Below are positions 37,798 to 46,966 of a stretch of 64,000 bases of DNA, piece by piece. The stretch's first letter is position 1. Every line of letters begins with the position of its first letter. This stretch comes from AP-15 sp963762575 (GTDB taxonomy: Bacteria > Pseudomonadota > Alphaproteobacteria > ATCC43930 > CGMCC-115725). Location of the stretch: assembly GCA_963762575.1 (NCBI GenBank), contig CAVXLL010000022.1, positions 47,039 to 111,038 on the forward strand, in the 5' to 3' direction. The notes under the pieces are model-generated. The model did no database searches. It was not told where the DNA came from and saw only the letters and a list, made by a program, of their open reading frames with translations. Both the position numbers and the translations under genes were made by a program.

Positions 37798-38373
37798 TTC
37801 GCGTTGCGCGCCAACCGGTCGATCGCCATCAGCCCCTCGCGGAAGCCTCCGACCGTGGCAACTCCGTGCTCACGCAGAACACCGACGAGCGCCCGGTCCA
37901 TGACTCCCGGCCTGGTGGTGAGCAGATAATGCGGCTTCGCGCTCCGGCGCGCGGCCGCGGCGAACATATCGATATAGCTGCGGGCGGTTTCCGGCGCGTC
38001 GAATGGCTGGTCATCAAGATTGTCGCGCAGAAAGGCGATCACATCGTGTGTCGGGCTGGCATCGAACAGTTTCAGCGCCAGCGGCAGATTGGCCGCGAAA
38101 GTGCCGCTGCCCCAGGCGTCGAGCGGGTTGCCGTCACCGGTGACGAAACCTATCTCGGCCTTCTGCGCGGGCGACAGCGGCGGCAGCTCGATACCGGTTT
38201 CGGCCGCGATATCAAGGATCAACTCGGCGAGCCCGCCCGATGAGGTGATGACAGCAAGCCGCCGCCCTGCCGGACATTGCGCGGTCTGGAACGCGGCCAG
38301 CGTCTCGGCCAGCTCGACGATATCGGCGACCTCGATCGCGCCATGCGTGCGCAGCAGTGCCGGGTCGGCATCG
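37794..38373 (-). pseudogene. C-terminal part of the NDP-forming acyl-CoA synthetase, inverted
   Basis: About 193 codons from DADPALLRTHGAIEVADIVE through LAVITSSGGLAELILDIAAE, GNPLDAWGSGTFAANLP and RPGVMDRALVGVLREHGVAT to GLMAIDRLARNAK are the second half of the ligase domain. Joining the plus-strand block at the shared CGATGCCGAC gives a continuous HTGGDADPALLRTHG. The stop codon overlaps the start of the enoyl-CoA hydratase fragment, showing that these were two consecutive operon genes before the rearrangement. Confidence 0.87.
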
Positions 38374-38379
38374 GCAGCC

Positions 38380-38950
38380 CGCCGGAGATCAGGGATATGA
38401 TTTCGAATTGTTGGGGGAGACGGCCCGCGAACTCGACCTGTTGAGGCAGGCGCTGAAAGCGCGTCGCGAGCCACGGATTCTCGTAAGCTACGCGACAATC
38501 TATGACCTCAGTCTGTACTCTGCGCGCATCGAGCAAATAGGTGTGGAGAAGGCTTTTTACTCCCCGTTCATCGCCAAAAAAAACGAAGATGACGGCTGGT
38601 TCCCGTACAACATCGTCCCGGTGATTTCGTGGATTCCGGAGGGAGAGACTGAACCGGTCGCGGTGCCGGTGACGCCCGAGGCGAAGGAACAGCTTCAGGC
38701 CAAGATCAAGGAAGCCCGGGAAAACGGCCAAACCTCGTTTTCGCTCAAAGGTTTCGACAAGCCGGTACCGGTCGGTGAAGCCGAGTTCATCCTCCAGACC
38801 TTCAGCGATGTCCATGACGACGTTCGGAAGGGGACATTTGACCCGGGCAAACCCCGGAACGACCCGACGCCGCGGTCGAGCAAGCATCTGGTCATCAAAG
38901 CGAACATCCAGAGCATCGATTACGAGGAAGCGCGGCGCGACATTCTGCTG
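38380..38950 (+). pseudogene. C-terminal-type fragment of an unrecognised protein
   Basis: About 190 codons from YDFELLGETARELDLLRQAL through EPRILVSYATIYDLSLYSAR, AFYSPFIAKKNEDDGWFPYN and EAEFILQTFSDVHDDVRKGT to NIQSIDYEEARRDIL have a strongly protein-like composition and a steady codon pattern. I do not recognise the family. It has mixed alpha/beta character with several charged helices, no membrane segment and no start codon of its own: it is joined upstream to the broken synthetase and downstream to an MFS fragment on the other strand. Confidence 0.55.
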
Positions 38951-38954
38951 AACC

Positions 38955-39190
38955 GCCCAGAGACACCAAGATTGCCAGCCGGGGCGCAGCGGGAGTCGGT
39001 GGTAACCCCGCCGATCAGCTCGGCGAGAAATCCGGAGAACAGCAGTGCCATGTAAAGCAATGCCGATTTCTTGATCTCGACACCATAGTTTTTCTGCAAC
39101 AAAGGACGGCATCCAGGTCACAAACAGCCAGCCGGTCCAGCCCTGGCAGAAATAGACGATCATCAACGGCGCCAACCGGAGACCCGGACA
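38955..39190 (-). pseudogene. Internal fragment of an MFS transporter
   Basis: Minus-strand frames give LAPLMIVYFCQGWTGWLFVT with WMPS, then after a one-base shift at about 39100 LQKNYGVEIKKSALLYMALL and FSGFLAELIGGVTTD. This is the middle region (around transmembrane helices 7-8) of MFS transporters of the organic-anion type. Both ends are missing. It is non-functional. Confidence 0.7.
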
Positions 39191-39250
39191 GCAAGCCCCA
39201 ACTCGGGGCCAGGGTTCAAGGCGACCGGGACCGAAAGTTCGTAGAACTCT

Positions 39251-39276
39251 CTCCTGGAGGGGAATGGATTCGAACT
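39251..39276 (-). repeat. tRNA T-arm-like repeat, copy 2 (inverted)
   Basis: On the minus strand this reads AGTTCGAATCCATTCCCCTC followed by CAGGAG, closely resembling the copies at 624 and 56913. The bases before it on that strand (GCGGTACC) also match those before the 56913 copy. It sits between the MFS fragment and the ABC-F gene. Confidence 0.5.
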
Positions 39277-39598
39277 TCTGGTACCGCGGCACAAAAGCCG
39301 TGGATTTCCGCAGCATTCCGGGCATTGTGGGGGATCGGGGGCTCTTAAACGGTACCACCTGATTGTTCAGCCCTTCTTCTTCTGCGCCTCGAACTCGGGC
39401 GGCACGGGGATCGCTCATCCGCTCCGTCCCGATGTTTGGACAAATGATGACCACGTGGGGAATACGCGTCGCACCACTTCCGCATGGCCGGCGCGGGCGG
39501 TTCGCGCGCAAGGTTCAGGTCATGGAGCTGCCGCCGGTAAGAAACCGGCTTGACCCTGTCGACCCTTAATATCGTCGAAGCAAGATCCCGAGCTATTT

Positions 39599-41433
39599 TT
39601 ACGCCTTTGGCTCGATCCCTTCGACTTCTTCGCGCAGCATCTCCAGCCGCAGCCACTGATCCTCGGCTGCCGCCAGGTCGTCGCGTGTAACCGCGAGCGC
39701 GTCTGTTGTGTCGCGGAATCGTGCGGGATCGCGTTTGTACAGATCCGGGTCGGCAAGGATTGCATTCAGCTCGGTGATCCGCGCCTCCAAAGCCGCGATC
39801 CGGGCAGGTAGGTAGGTCGAGTGCCCGGCGGTCATTGAAATTCATTCGGCGGGGAAGGCTGCCCGGTAATTCGCTGATTTGCGTCGCCGGTCGGGATCGT
39901 TTGGTGTTTCGCCTCTATGGCGGCGGCGAACCCCGCAATTCCTCTGCCCGCTGCGCCAGCATGTCGGTGTAGCCGCCGGCATACTCGACCCAGCGGCCGT
40001 TGCCGTCGGTGGCGATGGTGGACGTCACCACGCGGTCGAGGAAATCGCAGTCGTGGCTGACCAGCAGCACGGTGCCGGGATGCTCGGCCAGCTGCTCTTG
40101 CAAGAGATCGAGCGTCTCCAGATCGAGATCGTTGGTCGGCTCGTCGAGCACTAGCAGGTTGGAGGGACGGGCGAAGGCGCGGGCCAAGGTGAGCCGGGCC
40201 CGTTCGCCGCCGGACAGCACGCCGACCGGGGTGCGGGCCTGCTCCGGGCGGAACAGGAAGTCCTTTATGAAGCCGATCACGGGTCGGCTTTGGCCACCGA
40301 CCGTCACCCTATCGCCGCTGCCGCGGGTCAAGGCCTCCGCCAGACTCTGTTCCGGGTCCAGGCTTTCGCGTCGCTGATCGAGCGTGACTTGCACCAGGTT
40401 GGTGCCGAGCCGCACTTCGCCGGCATCAGGCGGAAGCGCGCCGGTCAACAGGTTGAGCAACGTGGTCTTGCCGGCGCCGTTCGGGCCGACAATCCCGACG
40501 CGGTCGCCTCGCATGACCCGCACCGAAAAATTCCGCACGACCAAACGATTCTCATAGGCTTTGGAGATGCCCTCCACCGCGGCAACGAGCCGGCCGGACA
40601 AATCCGCCTGCGCCGCTTCGAGCCGGGCCGTGCCGGTCCCGCCGCGATGGTCTCTTCGCTTGCGCCGCAGTGCGTGCAACTCGGCGAGTCGGCGCTGGTT
40701 GCGCGTGCGCCGGGCCGTGACGCCGTAGCGCAGCCAGTCCTCCTCCATCGCGATCTTACGGCCAAGCTTATGCTGCCCGTCGGCTTCCTGCGCGAGGAGC
40801 GCGTCGCGCCAAGCCTCAAATGCCGAGAAGCCCTCATCCAAGACGTGCGTAACGCCGCGGTCGAGCCATACGGTGCTGCGCGATAATCTTTCGAGCAGCC
40901 GCCGATCATGGCTGATCAGAACGATGCCGGCCCGCATTCCGGCCAGTTCCCGTTCCAGCCATTCGATGCCGGGCAGGTCCAGGTGATTGGTCGGCTCGTC
41001 GAGGAGCAGGATGTCGGGCGAGAGAGCCAATGCGCGGGCCAGGGCCGCGCGGCGTGCTTCGCCGCCGGAAAAGGACGCCGGATCTTCGTCGCCGGAAAGA
41101 CCGAGTTCCTTCAGCAGATACAGCGCCCGGTGCCGACGGTCCGCCGTCGCGCTGTCAAACGCCTCGACATAAGCCAAGGTTGTGCCGAAACCGGCCAGAT
41201 CGGGTTCCTGCGGCAGGTACTGGATCGTTGCGCCGGGCTGAGCAAACCGCTCGCCGGTATCAGGCTGTACCAGCCCGGCGGCGATGCGCAGCAATGTCGA
41301 TTTGCCAGAACCGTTGCGCCCGACCAAGCAGATCCGGTCGTCGGCTGCAACCGCCAAAAGTCGGGCCGGAAAGCAGCGGCATCACACCGAAGCTGAGGCT
41401 GATGTCGTGTAGCAGAAGCAGTGGTGGCGGCAT
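39599..41433 (-). pseudogene. ABC-F family ATPase (Uup-like), several frameshifts
   Basis: The central 480 codons contain two ATP-binding cassettes: Walker A VGRNGSGKST and VGPNGAGKTT, signatures FSGGEARRAALARAL and LSGGERARLTLARAF, Walker B LLLDEPTNHLDL and LVLDEPTNDLDLE, with a positively charged linker. The true N terminus MPPPLLLLHDISLSFGVMPL starts at 41433 in another frame (shift near 41360). The C-terminal coiled-coil domain of Uup type (NFNDRRALD, then YLPARIAALEARITELNAIL) continues in two further frames down to 39599, with shifts near 39900 and 39815. ABC-F proteins act on ribosomes or DNA intermediates rather than in transport. With three shifts the gene is either decayed or poorly sequenced. 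Confidence 0.85.
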
Positions 41434-41544
41434 GGGTGGCTATGGCTCTCAGGGTGATCTAGACGGTACGGCAGCGCGATCGGCTTCGGAACCAAAGATG
41501 CGGCATCTTTTTCGAGTGGGGAGAGGTCACGGCTTCCCATTCCG

Positions 41545-41569
41545 CGAGAGGAACCGAGGGTTCGAAGCC
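41545..41569 (+). repeat. Serine-tRNA-3'-end-like direct repeat, copy 1
   Basis: This 25-base segment containing ACCGAGGGTTCGAAGCC matches 42191-42215 at 24 of 25 positions. It is followed by TTCTCTCTCCGCCC. Together these resemble the 3' end of an alphaproteobacterial tRNA-Ser (CGAGGGTTCGAATCC, then CTCTCTCTCCGCCA). No tRNA 5' half is present. Confidence 0.6.
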
Positions 41570-41736
41570 TTCTCTCTCCGCCCGTGCGTCACCTTAGTTC
41601 CGACACGGTGACCGTGCCTCCGCCGAATGCGCGGGCGGGATCCCGGCTGCCGTTCGCGCGCTGAGGTGGATGGAGATTCCGCCCCCAAGATCGGCTTCGG
41701 TTGGCAGGGCAGGATGGGCTTACTTAACCGGTATCG

Positions 41737-42015
41737 CTATTCCGCGGCTTGAGCCGTTGCCTCGGCGTCGGGCAGCATTCCTAGCGCGCGTTTGTAGATG
41801 TCGAGCAGGCTCTCCTGCTCGTCGTGCTCGTCCTTATCCATTTTTCGGATCTTGAGGATCTGGCGCATGATCTTAGGCTCGAAACCGGTACCTTTCGCTT
41901 CTGCGTAGACTTCCTTTATGTCCTCACCGAGCGCCTGCTTCTCCTCCTCAAGCCGCTCAATGCGCTCGATAAAGGACTTCAGCTGTGCGCCCGCGATACC
42001 CCCTACGTCCGGCAT
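41737..42015 (-). CDS. GapR-family (DUF2312) nucleoid-associated DNA-binding protein
   Basis: The 92-residue protein reads AQLKSFIERIERLEEEKQAL, then EDIKEVYAEAKGTGFEPKIM and RQILKIRKMDKDEHDEQESL. This is the DUF2312 pattern of Caulobacter GapR, a small coiled-coil protein that forms tetramers around overtwisted, AT-rich DNA and supports replication. The length and the VYAEAKGTGF core match. It is complete, cytoplasmic and largely helical. Alphaproteobacteria often carry several copies. It lies between two tRNA-like direct repeats, which suggests this copy may have travelled on a mobile segment. Confidence 0.9.
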   Translation of the reverse strand: MPDVGGIAGAQLKSFIERIERLEEEKQALGEDIKEVYAEAKGTGFEPKIMRQILKIRKMDKDEHDEQESLLDIYKRALGMLPDAEATAQAAE

Positions 42016-42190
42016 AATCCCCTCTTCCCCGGTGGTGATGCTGCCCCCGCAGCAGGGCCGGGACGATAGCCTTCGCGCCCGGCTGGCACAAGGGCCCGAA
42101 AGCCAAATTACCTAAACCTATCAGTGCTTGGGGTACCGGGCGTGACGATGCGATCAAAGGCAATGGCAACGACTCGACCTTATCCTCTTC

Positions 42191-42215
42191 CGAGAGGGAC
42201 CGAGGGTTCGAAGCC
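42191..42215 (+). repeat. Serine-tRNA-3'-end-like direct repeat, copy 2
   Basis: It matches 41545-41569 at 24 of 25 positions and is followed by CTCTTCGTCCAGCC. The two copies are 646 bases apart in the same orientation and bracket the GapR-family gene. Confidence 0.6.
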
Positions 42216-42542
42216 CTCTTCGTCCAGCCTCCAGCGGGGAGTCAGCAACGAACCGTGTGCTGCAGGCAAGGCTCGAATGCCGACGGTGCCAGCGCCAGGC
42301 GAGGTCAAGCCGCCACGGGTCCCGTTGATCTCGATTGAGCAGAACGACTTGTCCCGAGCGTCGGGATACCGAGTTATTATTAGCTTGCAGCTTGTGGACA
42401 TATGTAGGATCGGCGATTTCGAGGACGCATTGCGGAGGGAAGCCTCAAAGCCGGTGCGATGGCTCCCGTCGGTTTGCCGGCAATTCGGCGCGGGAGAGTG
42501 CCTCGGGCGGCATGCGCCGCTCTCTTCCGAGGGACACGACCG

Positions 42543-43784
42543 ATGACGAGCGGTCATCGATGGGCTTTTAAGGCGAGGTTTCGTGCACACGCATACGGCT
42601 GGCGCGGATCCTCTCTTGCCAGCACACGGCTGAAAGAGGCGGTCCGTGAGATCAATTCCTTCGCCAAGTCGGATCGCGTGTTGGCGGCAGAAGGCTGCGT
42701 CTCGCTGATGGAACGGCTATGGCCAGCCCTGGAGGATATCGACACGTCGTCGGGCGCCCTTGGCGGCGCCATTCACCGCACACTCGACGAGCTTATCCCA
42801 ATACTTATCTCGGCTCCGGCTGACGTAAAGTTGCGTCGCGCATGGCTTGAACGGCTGTATCAGGCGGTCATGGACGATGGTGTGCAGTATCTCTCGCCGG
42901 TAGAGGACCGCTGGGGCGAAATCGCTGTCTATCCCGAGCTCATGGCAGAATACGCGGGTCGCCTTCGCGCATCAATCCGCCGCGTCTGGGTCGACGAGCC
43001 GCCCGGCAGTCATGTCATCGGGACGGCGATCTGTCTGTCCTGCCTGCTGGAGTCTGGGCGGTACGGCGACGCGATCGAGCTGCTGGCGTACGCTCGGATG
43101 AAATGGTGGCACTGGCACCGCTTCGGTGCCGAGGCACTCGCGAGGCAGGGAGCGTGGGATGCCGCGATCGCCTACGCCGATGGATGCCGCACGGCGCAGG
43201 GTCACGACGACCGTCAGATCGATCGCTTCTGCGAGGATGTGTTGATCAAATTTGGTCGGGCTGACGACGCCTACCTCCGCTACGGTTTGAAGACAGCCAC
43301 CGGTCCGACCTACCTTGCTATCTTCCGCGACACGGTCAAACGCTACCCCAATCGGGATCGACGCCAAGTGCTGCTGGACCTGATCGAGACGCGGGGTGAG
43401 CGTGGCAAGTGGTTCGCCGCGGCAAAGGACGCCGGGTTCCTCGACATCGCCCTCCTATGCGCGCGGGACTACGCGGCCGAGCCCGCGACCCTCGTGCGCG
43501 CGGTGCGGGATTTTGCGGCCAAGGAGCCGAAATTCGCGGCGGAGGTCGGGTTGGTCGCTTTGGAGCGCTTGCTCAACGGCGGGGGCTATGACCCTGAAAT
43601 CTCGCTGGTCCCGGATGCCTTCGGCCATTTCATGGGCGCGGCATCGCGCATCGGCGCGTTCGATTGGGCCAAGCAACAGGTGCAGGCGCTCATCGACGGC
43701 CCCTGCCATTCGAGCCGAAAACACTTCCAATCCGCCCTGGCCCAATGCTCGGCGCGTTGCAGCGAGGAGCCGGTTGGAGATTGA
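42543..43784 (+). CDS. Conserved helical-repeat protein of unknown function
   Basis: The 413-residue protein begins MTSGHRWAFKARFRAHAYGW and includes CVSLMERLWPALEDIDTSSG, then LDELIPILISAPADVKLRRA, MKWWHWHRFGAEALARQGAW and DRRQVLLDLIETRGERGKWF. It is built almost entirely from helices with TPR/HEAT-like spacing and contains no membrane segment or signal peptide. I recall similar full-length proteins in many proteobacteria, often near mobile-element genes, without assigned function. The ATG at 42543 directly precedes the conserved part. The frame is intact and the neighbours are fragments, so no operon can be inferred. Confidence 0.75.
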   Translation: MTSGHRWAFKARFRAHAYGWRGSSLASTRLKEAVREINSFAKSDRVLAAEGCVSLMERLWPALEDIDTSSGALGGAIHRTLDELIPILISAPADVKLRRAWLERLYQAVMDDGVQYLSPVEDRWGEIAVYPELMAEYAGRLRASIRRVWVDEPPGSHVIGTAICLSCLLESGRYGDAIELLAYARMKWWHWHRFGAEALARQGAWDAAIAYADGCRTAQGHDDRQIDRFCEDVLIKFGRADDAYLRYGLKTATGPTYLAIFRDTVKRYPNRDRRQVLLDLIETRGERGKWFAAAKDAGFLDIALLCARDYAAEPATLVRAVRDFAAKEPKFAAEVGLVALERLLNGGGYDPEISLVPDAFGHFMGAASRIGAFDWAKQQVQALIDGPCHSSRKHFQSALAQCSARCSEEPVGD

Positions 43785-43957
43785 ACCGAGAAATGGAGCC
43801 GGTATTGACGGCTGCGGTGCCGGCGAGCCCCTGGTTGTAGTCAGCTTCTTTTGGGCACGCTTCCATGACCGCACACCCTGACCTCGCCGCCCTCGGTCTT
43901 CGGATCGGTTTCGAGAATCATGACGATGGCATCGTCCGCTCGGGCTTCACATGACGA

Positions 43958-44565
43958 TCAGGTCGGCCTTGACTGGACAACATCGCGGGCCGCTTTATCC
44001 TCGCGTTCACCCAGATGGACGACGTGCCGAAGCAGTTCATCCAGGGTCCACTCAACGAAGCTGATCTCGATAACCATCTCGGGGCGTGCCCAATGCACTC
44101 GTGACAGCACCAGCGGCGATCCGAAGCGGCTGCCGCGTGTGGCGGCTCCGAGAGCGGCATCTTGTCGACCGCAAGCGGCTGAAGGCGCTGCCATACCCGT
44201 TCAAGCTCGGCGACTGACATCCCGGTGCCGACGCGCCCTGCATAGATCAGCTTTCCGTCCGGCGTGTGGTAGCCGAGGAGCAAAGCCCCGATCCGGTGCC
44301 GGCTGCCCTCCGGGTCGACAGCCGACGACGACAAATTCCTCGCGGTTCGGGCACTTCGTTTTCAGCCACGACCGGCGGTCGGGCTCGTACCGGCCGTTGA
44401 TGCGCTTAGAGACGATGCCTTCGAGCCCGCGCTCGCAGGCCAGCCGACGAAGGCCGGGTCATGGCCGATCTGGTGATCATTTGTACTGTTGAGCGGACGG
44501 CACGCCGGCCAGCAGCTTTTCCAGCCGAGCCTTGCGAGCGCGCCGCTCTGCGTCGCGGAGCGATG
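43958..44565 (-). pseudogene. ATP-dependent DNA ligase, 3' part with several frameshifts
   Basis: Minus-strand frames in order give ERRARKARLEKLLAGVPSAQ, then LACERGLEGIVSKRINGRYE (nucleotidyltransferase motif IV, EGIVSKR), RRSWLKTKCPNREEFVVVG (motif V region), DPEGSRHRIGALLLGYHTPD with GKLIYAGRVGTGM (OB-fold), and RGSRFGSPLVLSRVHWARPE with WTLDELLRHVVHLGERED. This is a LigD/LigC-type ligase of the NHEJ kind. Shifts occur near 44475, 44430, 44325 and 44130. The 5' part with the adenylated lysine is missing. It abuts the enoyl-CoA hydratase fragment. Confidence 0.8.
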
Positions 44566-44574
44566 CAGCCGGGC

Positions 44575-45232
44575 GTGTGCCGAAGGTCGCAGCTTTTGCG
44601 CCGGCTACGACATCGGCGCCCAGCCCGAGGGAGCTGACGACTGGCGGAGCAACCCGACCAAAGCGCATGCACATCTCGCACCACAGCTCGAATTCGAGAT
44701 GGGGCCGTGGCTAATGAAGAAACCGGTGGTCGCCGCAGTGCAGGGCCATGTTCTGGGCGGCGGGTGCGAGTTGGTCATGCTGTGCGACATGACGATCGCC
44801 GCCGATAACGCCACCTTCGGCGAGCCGGAGGTACGCTTTTCCGCAGTCGGGCCGGCGATCGTTATGCCGATGATCATCGGTTACAAGAAGGCCCGCGAGC
44901 TGCTCTATTTCGGCGACCAGATCGATGCCAAGACGGCGCTCGATCTCGGCATGGTGAACCGCATCGTCCCCCTCGCCGAATTGCGCGAGGTGAGCCTCAA
45001 ATTCGCTAAACGGCTATCGCTGATCTCGCCCGAGGCGCTCTACGCGACCAAGCGTGCGGTTAACCGCGTCGCAGACGCCGCCGGGTTCCGCACCGCGCTC
45101 TATGCCGGGCTCGACGTGGTCAGCCCGCTTTACGCGACCACCACCGAGCACGGCGCGCGTTTCCGCCAGATCGCGACCACCGAGGGTGTGCCTGCCGCAG
45201 TGCGCTGGCGCTCGGCGCAGTTCAAGGAATAA
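44575..45232 (+). pseudogene. C-terminal part of an enoyl-CoA hydratase
   Basis: About 219 codons from GRSFCAGYDIGAQPEGADDW through KKPVVAAVQGHVLGGGCELV, MTIAADNATFGEPEVRFSAV and AKTALDLGMVNRIVPL to the stop are crotonase-family, including the oxyanion-hole alanine-glycine (FCAGYD, GHVLGGG) and the FGEPEV catalytic region. The first 50 residues are absent here; a fitting N-terminal piece is on the minus strand at 37648-37797. In-frame codons upstream of 44575 belong to the antisense of a DNA ligase fragment. Confidence 0.85.
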
Positions 45233-45461
45233 TCGGCGCCGCGGCTTAGCAACAGCCGACGTGCTCTCTCCGTGGACGGGCACGAAGAGCGGTCCACTCT
45301 ATATTCGTCGACCAGCCGGTATCGCTTTGGTAATCCGACGTTCGCTGAGAGGCGACCATTGGGCGGGATGCGCCGATTGCAGTCGTGCACACCGTCAACC
45401 TTTTGAGGCCCGGCCATCCGCTAACATCCTATGGCGCGGCAAGAAACGACGGGGTAGCTGA

Positions 45462-46520
45462 TTATCCACGCGCCAGGCGATAGCGCAGGAAATCGGTGAG
45501 CGACGGCGGGAGGTTCAACAGCTTCGTCAGCACGTCGGTGTCGAGCGACACGAGGATTGAACCCAGCACCGCTGTGAGAGCGCCGACGAGGACGGCGGCG
45601 TTCATCACCTCGTAGTCGCGGTTGATGCATTGTGACAGAAACAGCCGGAATACTAGAGAGAGCTGGAGGATCGGCGTCACCACCATCAGCGGCGCTACCG
45701 CAAGCGAGGCGTACACGAAGGCTTGGGAAATGGCGACCAGCACGGCCGAGGAAAGAAACCACGGCAGGTTTTCACTGCTCATGCCCCTGATGTCGTCCCA
45801 GGAGCCGGGCTTGAGCAGGATTAGCGAGAAGAACAGCGTCGCCGCCGCATAGGCGAGGCATCCCGCGGCCGCGGTTCCGATACCGGGCGCGTTCAGGAAG
45901 GCCTGCCGGGCCATCAGCGGTGAGCTGCCATAGCACATCGCCGCGCCGAGCGCGAAGAGATAGCCCGAGAAGATGCGCGGCCGGAAACCCGGTCTTGGCA
46001 CGACACGCTCCTGCTGCGAAGTCACGGTTCGGATGGGCGTCGTCGCCGGCAGCACCGCCGGCGTCTTCTTGATGTCTTCGGTTTTGGTCTGGGTGACGAA
46101 CGAGCCGCCGAGCATCAATACCGAGCCGATGACCTGCAGCATCGTGAATTTCTCGTGCAGTGTCGCGACCGCCAGCATCATCGCGAACGGCACCTGCAGC
46201 TGGACTACTGGAGCGGCGAGATTGACGCCCATCAGCTGGTTAGATTTGTAGTTACAGTAGCGGCCGAACACGAAATGCACGATGCCCTGGCCCGCGAGCC
46301 AGGCGAGCGCCACCACCGGGAACACCACGAGCTGACCCAGCTCGCCAAAGGCGGCGGTCATGACCAGGAAGGAAAGGCCACCGATTGGCACGGTTATGGC
46401 CATGCCTTGCAGCACGCTACCGGTCACTACCCCCCGCCGCATCGCCACATTGTTGAGGGCAAAGGTAAACGCGCCGAGGGCGGCGTAAAGGACACCGAGC
46501 AAGAGAGGTTCCTTCCCCAT
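45462..46520 (-). CDS. EamA/DMT-superfamily transporter
   Basis: The 352-residue integral membrane protein starts MGKEPLLLGVLYAALGAFTF with NNVAMRRG, and has about ten hydrophobic segments arranged as two repeats of five (for example VLQGMAITVPIGGLSFLVM and LFALGAAMCYGSSPLMAR). This is the drug/metabolite transporter fold; QVIGSVLMLGGSFV ends the first repeat. A cytoplasmic loop of about 40 residues joins the halves (TKTEDIKKTPAVLPATTPIR). The ATG at 46520 was chosen because 130 codons further upstream are not membrane-like. Substrate unknown. It is transcribed divergently from the TPR gene. Confidence 0.85.
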   Translation of the reverse strand: MGKEPLLLGVLYAALGAFTFALNNVAMRRGVVTGSVLQGMAITVPIGGLSFLVMTAAFGELGQLVVFPVVALAWLAGQGIVHFVFGRYCNYKSNQLMGVNLAAPVVQLQVPFAMMLAVATLHEKFTMLQVIGSVLMLGGSFVTQTKTEDIKKTPAVLPATTPIRTVTSQQERVVPRPGFRPRIFSGYLFALGAAMCYGSSPLMARQAFLNAPGIGTAAAGCLAYAAATLFFSLILLKPGSWDDIRGMSSENLPWFLSSAVLVAISQAFVYASLAVAPLMVVTPILQLSLVFRLFLSQCINRDYEVMNAAVLVGALTAVLGSILVSLDTDVLTKLLNLPPSLTDFLRYRLARG

Positions 46521-46966
46521 GGTTCTGATGCCGGCCCGATCATTGGCCACTTGGCCGCGCCGCCTTGGGACCGTGGCGCGTCCCCTATCGCCTCCAGTGC
46601 GAGTTGGTGACCATCGCCAAGGTCCTATTTTTTGGAGTAGCGGGCGGACCGCGGCAAGCGACTGGCAGCCCGATGTTCTATTCGTCGCGACCAACACATC
46701 TATGGCCGCACTATATTTGAACCGTCCCTTGGCGGCAAATAGGTACGCCTTTGAAGGAAGCGGCACCAAACGTCGAACATCTAGGGATGTGTATAACCCT
46801 GAACCGGGCAACAATTCCTCCGAAGTTGCGCACATGGCGAACGAGCCTGCCCTGCCCGACGCGGTCGTCCCGCCCCGGGGCCCCCGCCACAACGGGCTGG
46901 TGAATTTCAAGGTTTGCCCTACAAAGGTCGCTCTCGGTGAAACGGCCTCGCGGTGAGGGGTTTTTC
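46521..46966. other. Divergent intergenic region
   Basis: These 446 bases separate the EamA-like transporter from the TPR gene and should carry promoters for both. No gene is supported. A GGTGAGGGG ribosome-binding site precedes the ATG at 46967. Confidence 0.5.

Noticed and set aside
37636..39511. A 430-codon minus-strand frame covering 38219-39511 as a single gene
   Set aside because: It strings together antisense of an unknown fragment, part of an MFS fragment and non-coding sequence; no single protein fits it.
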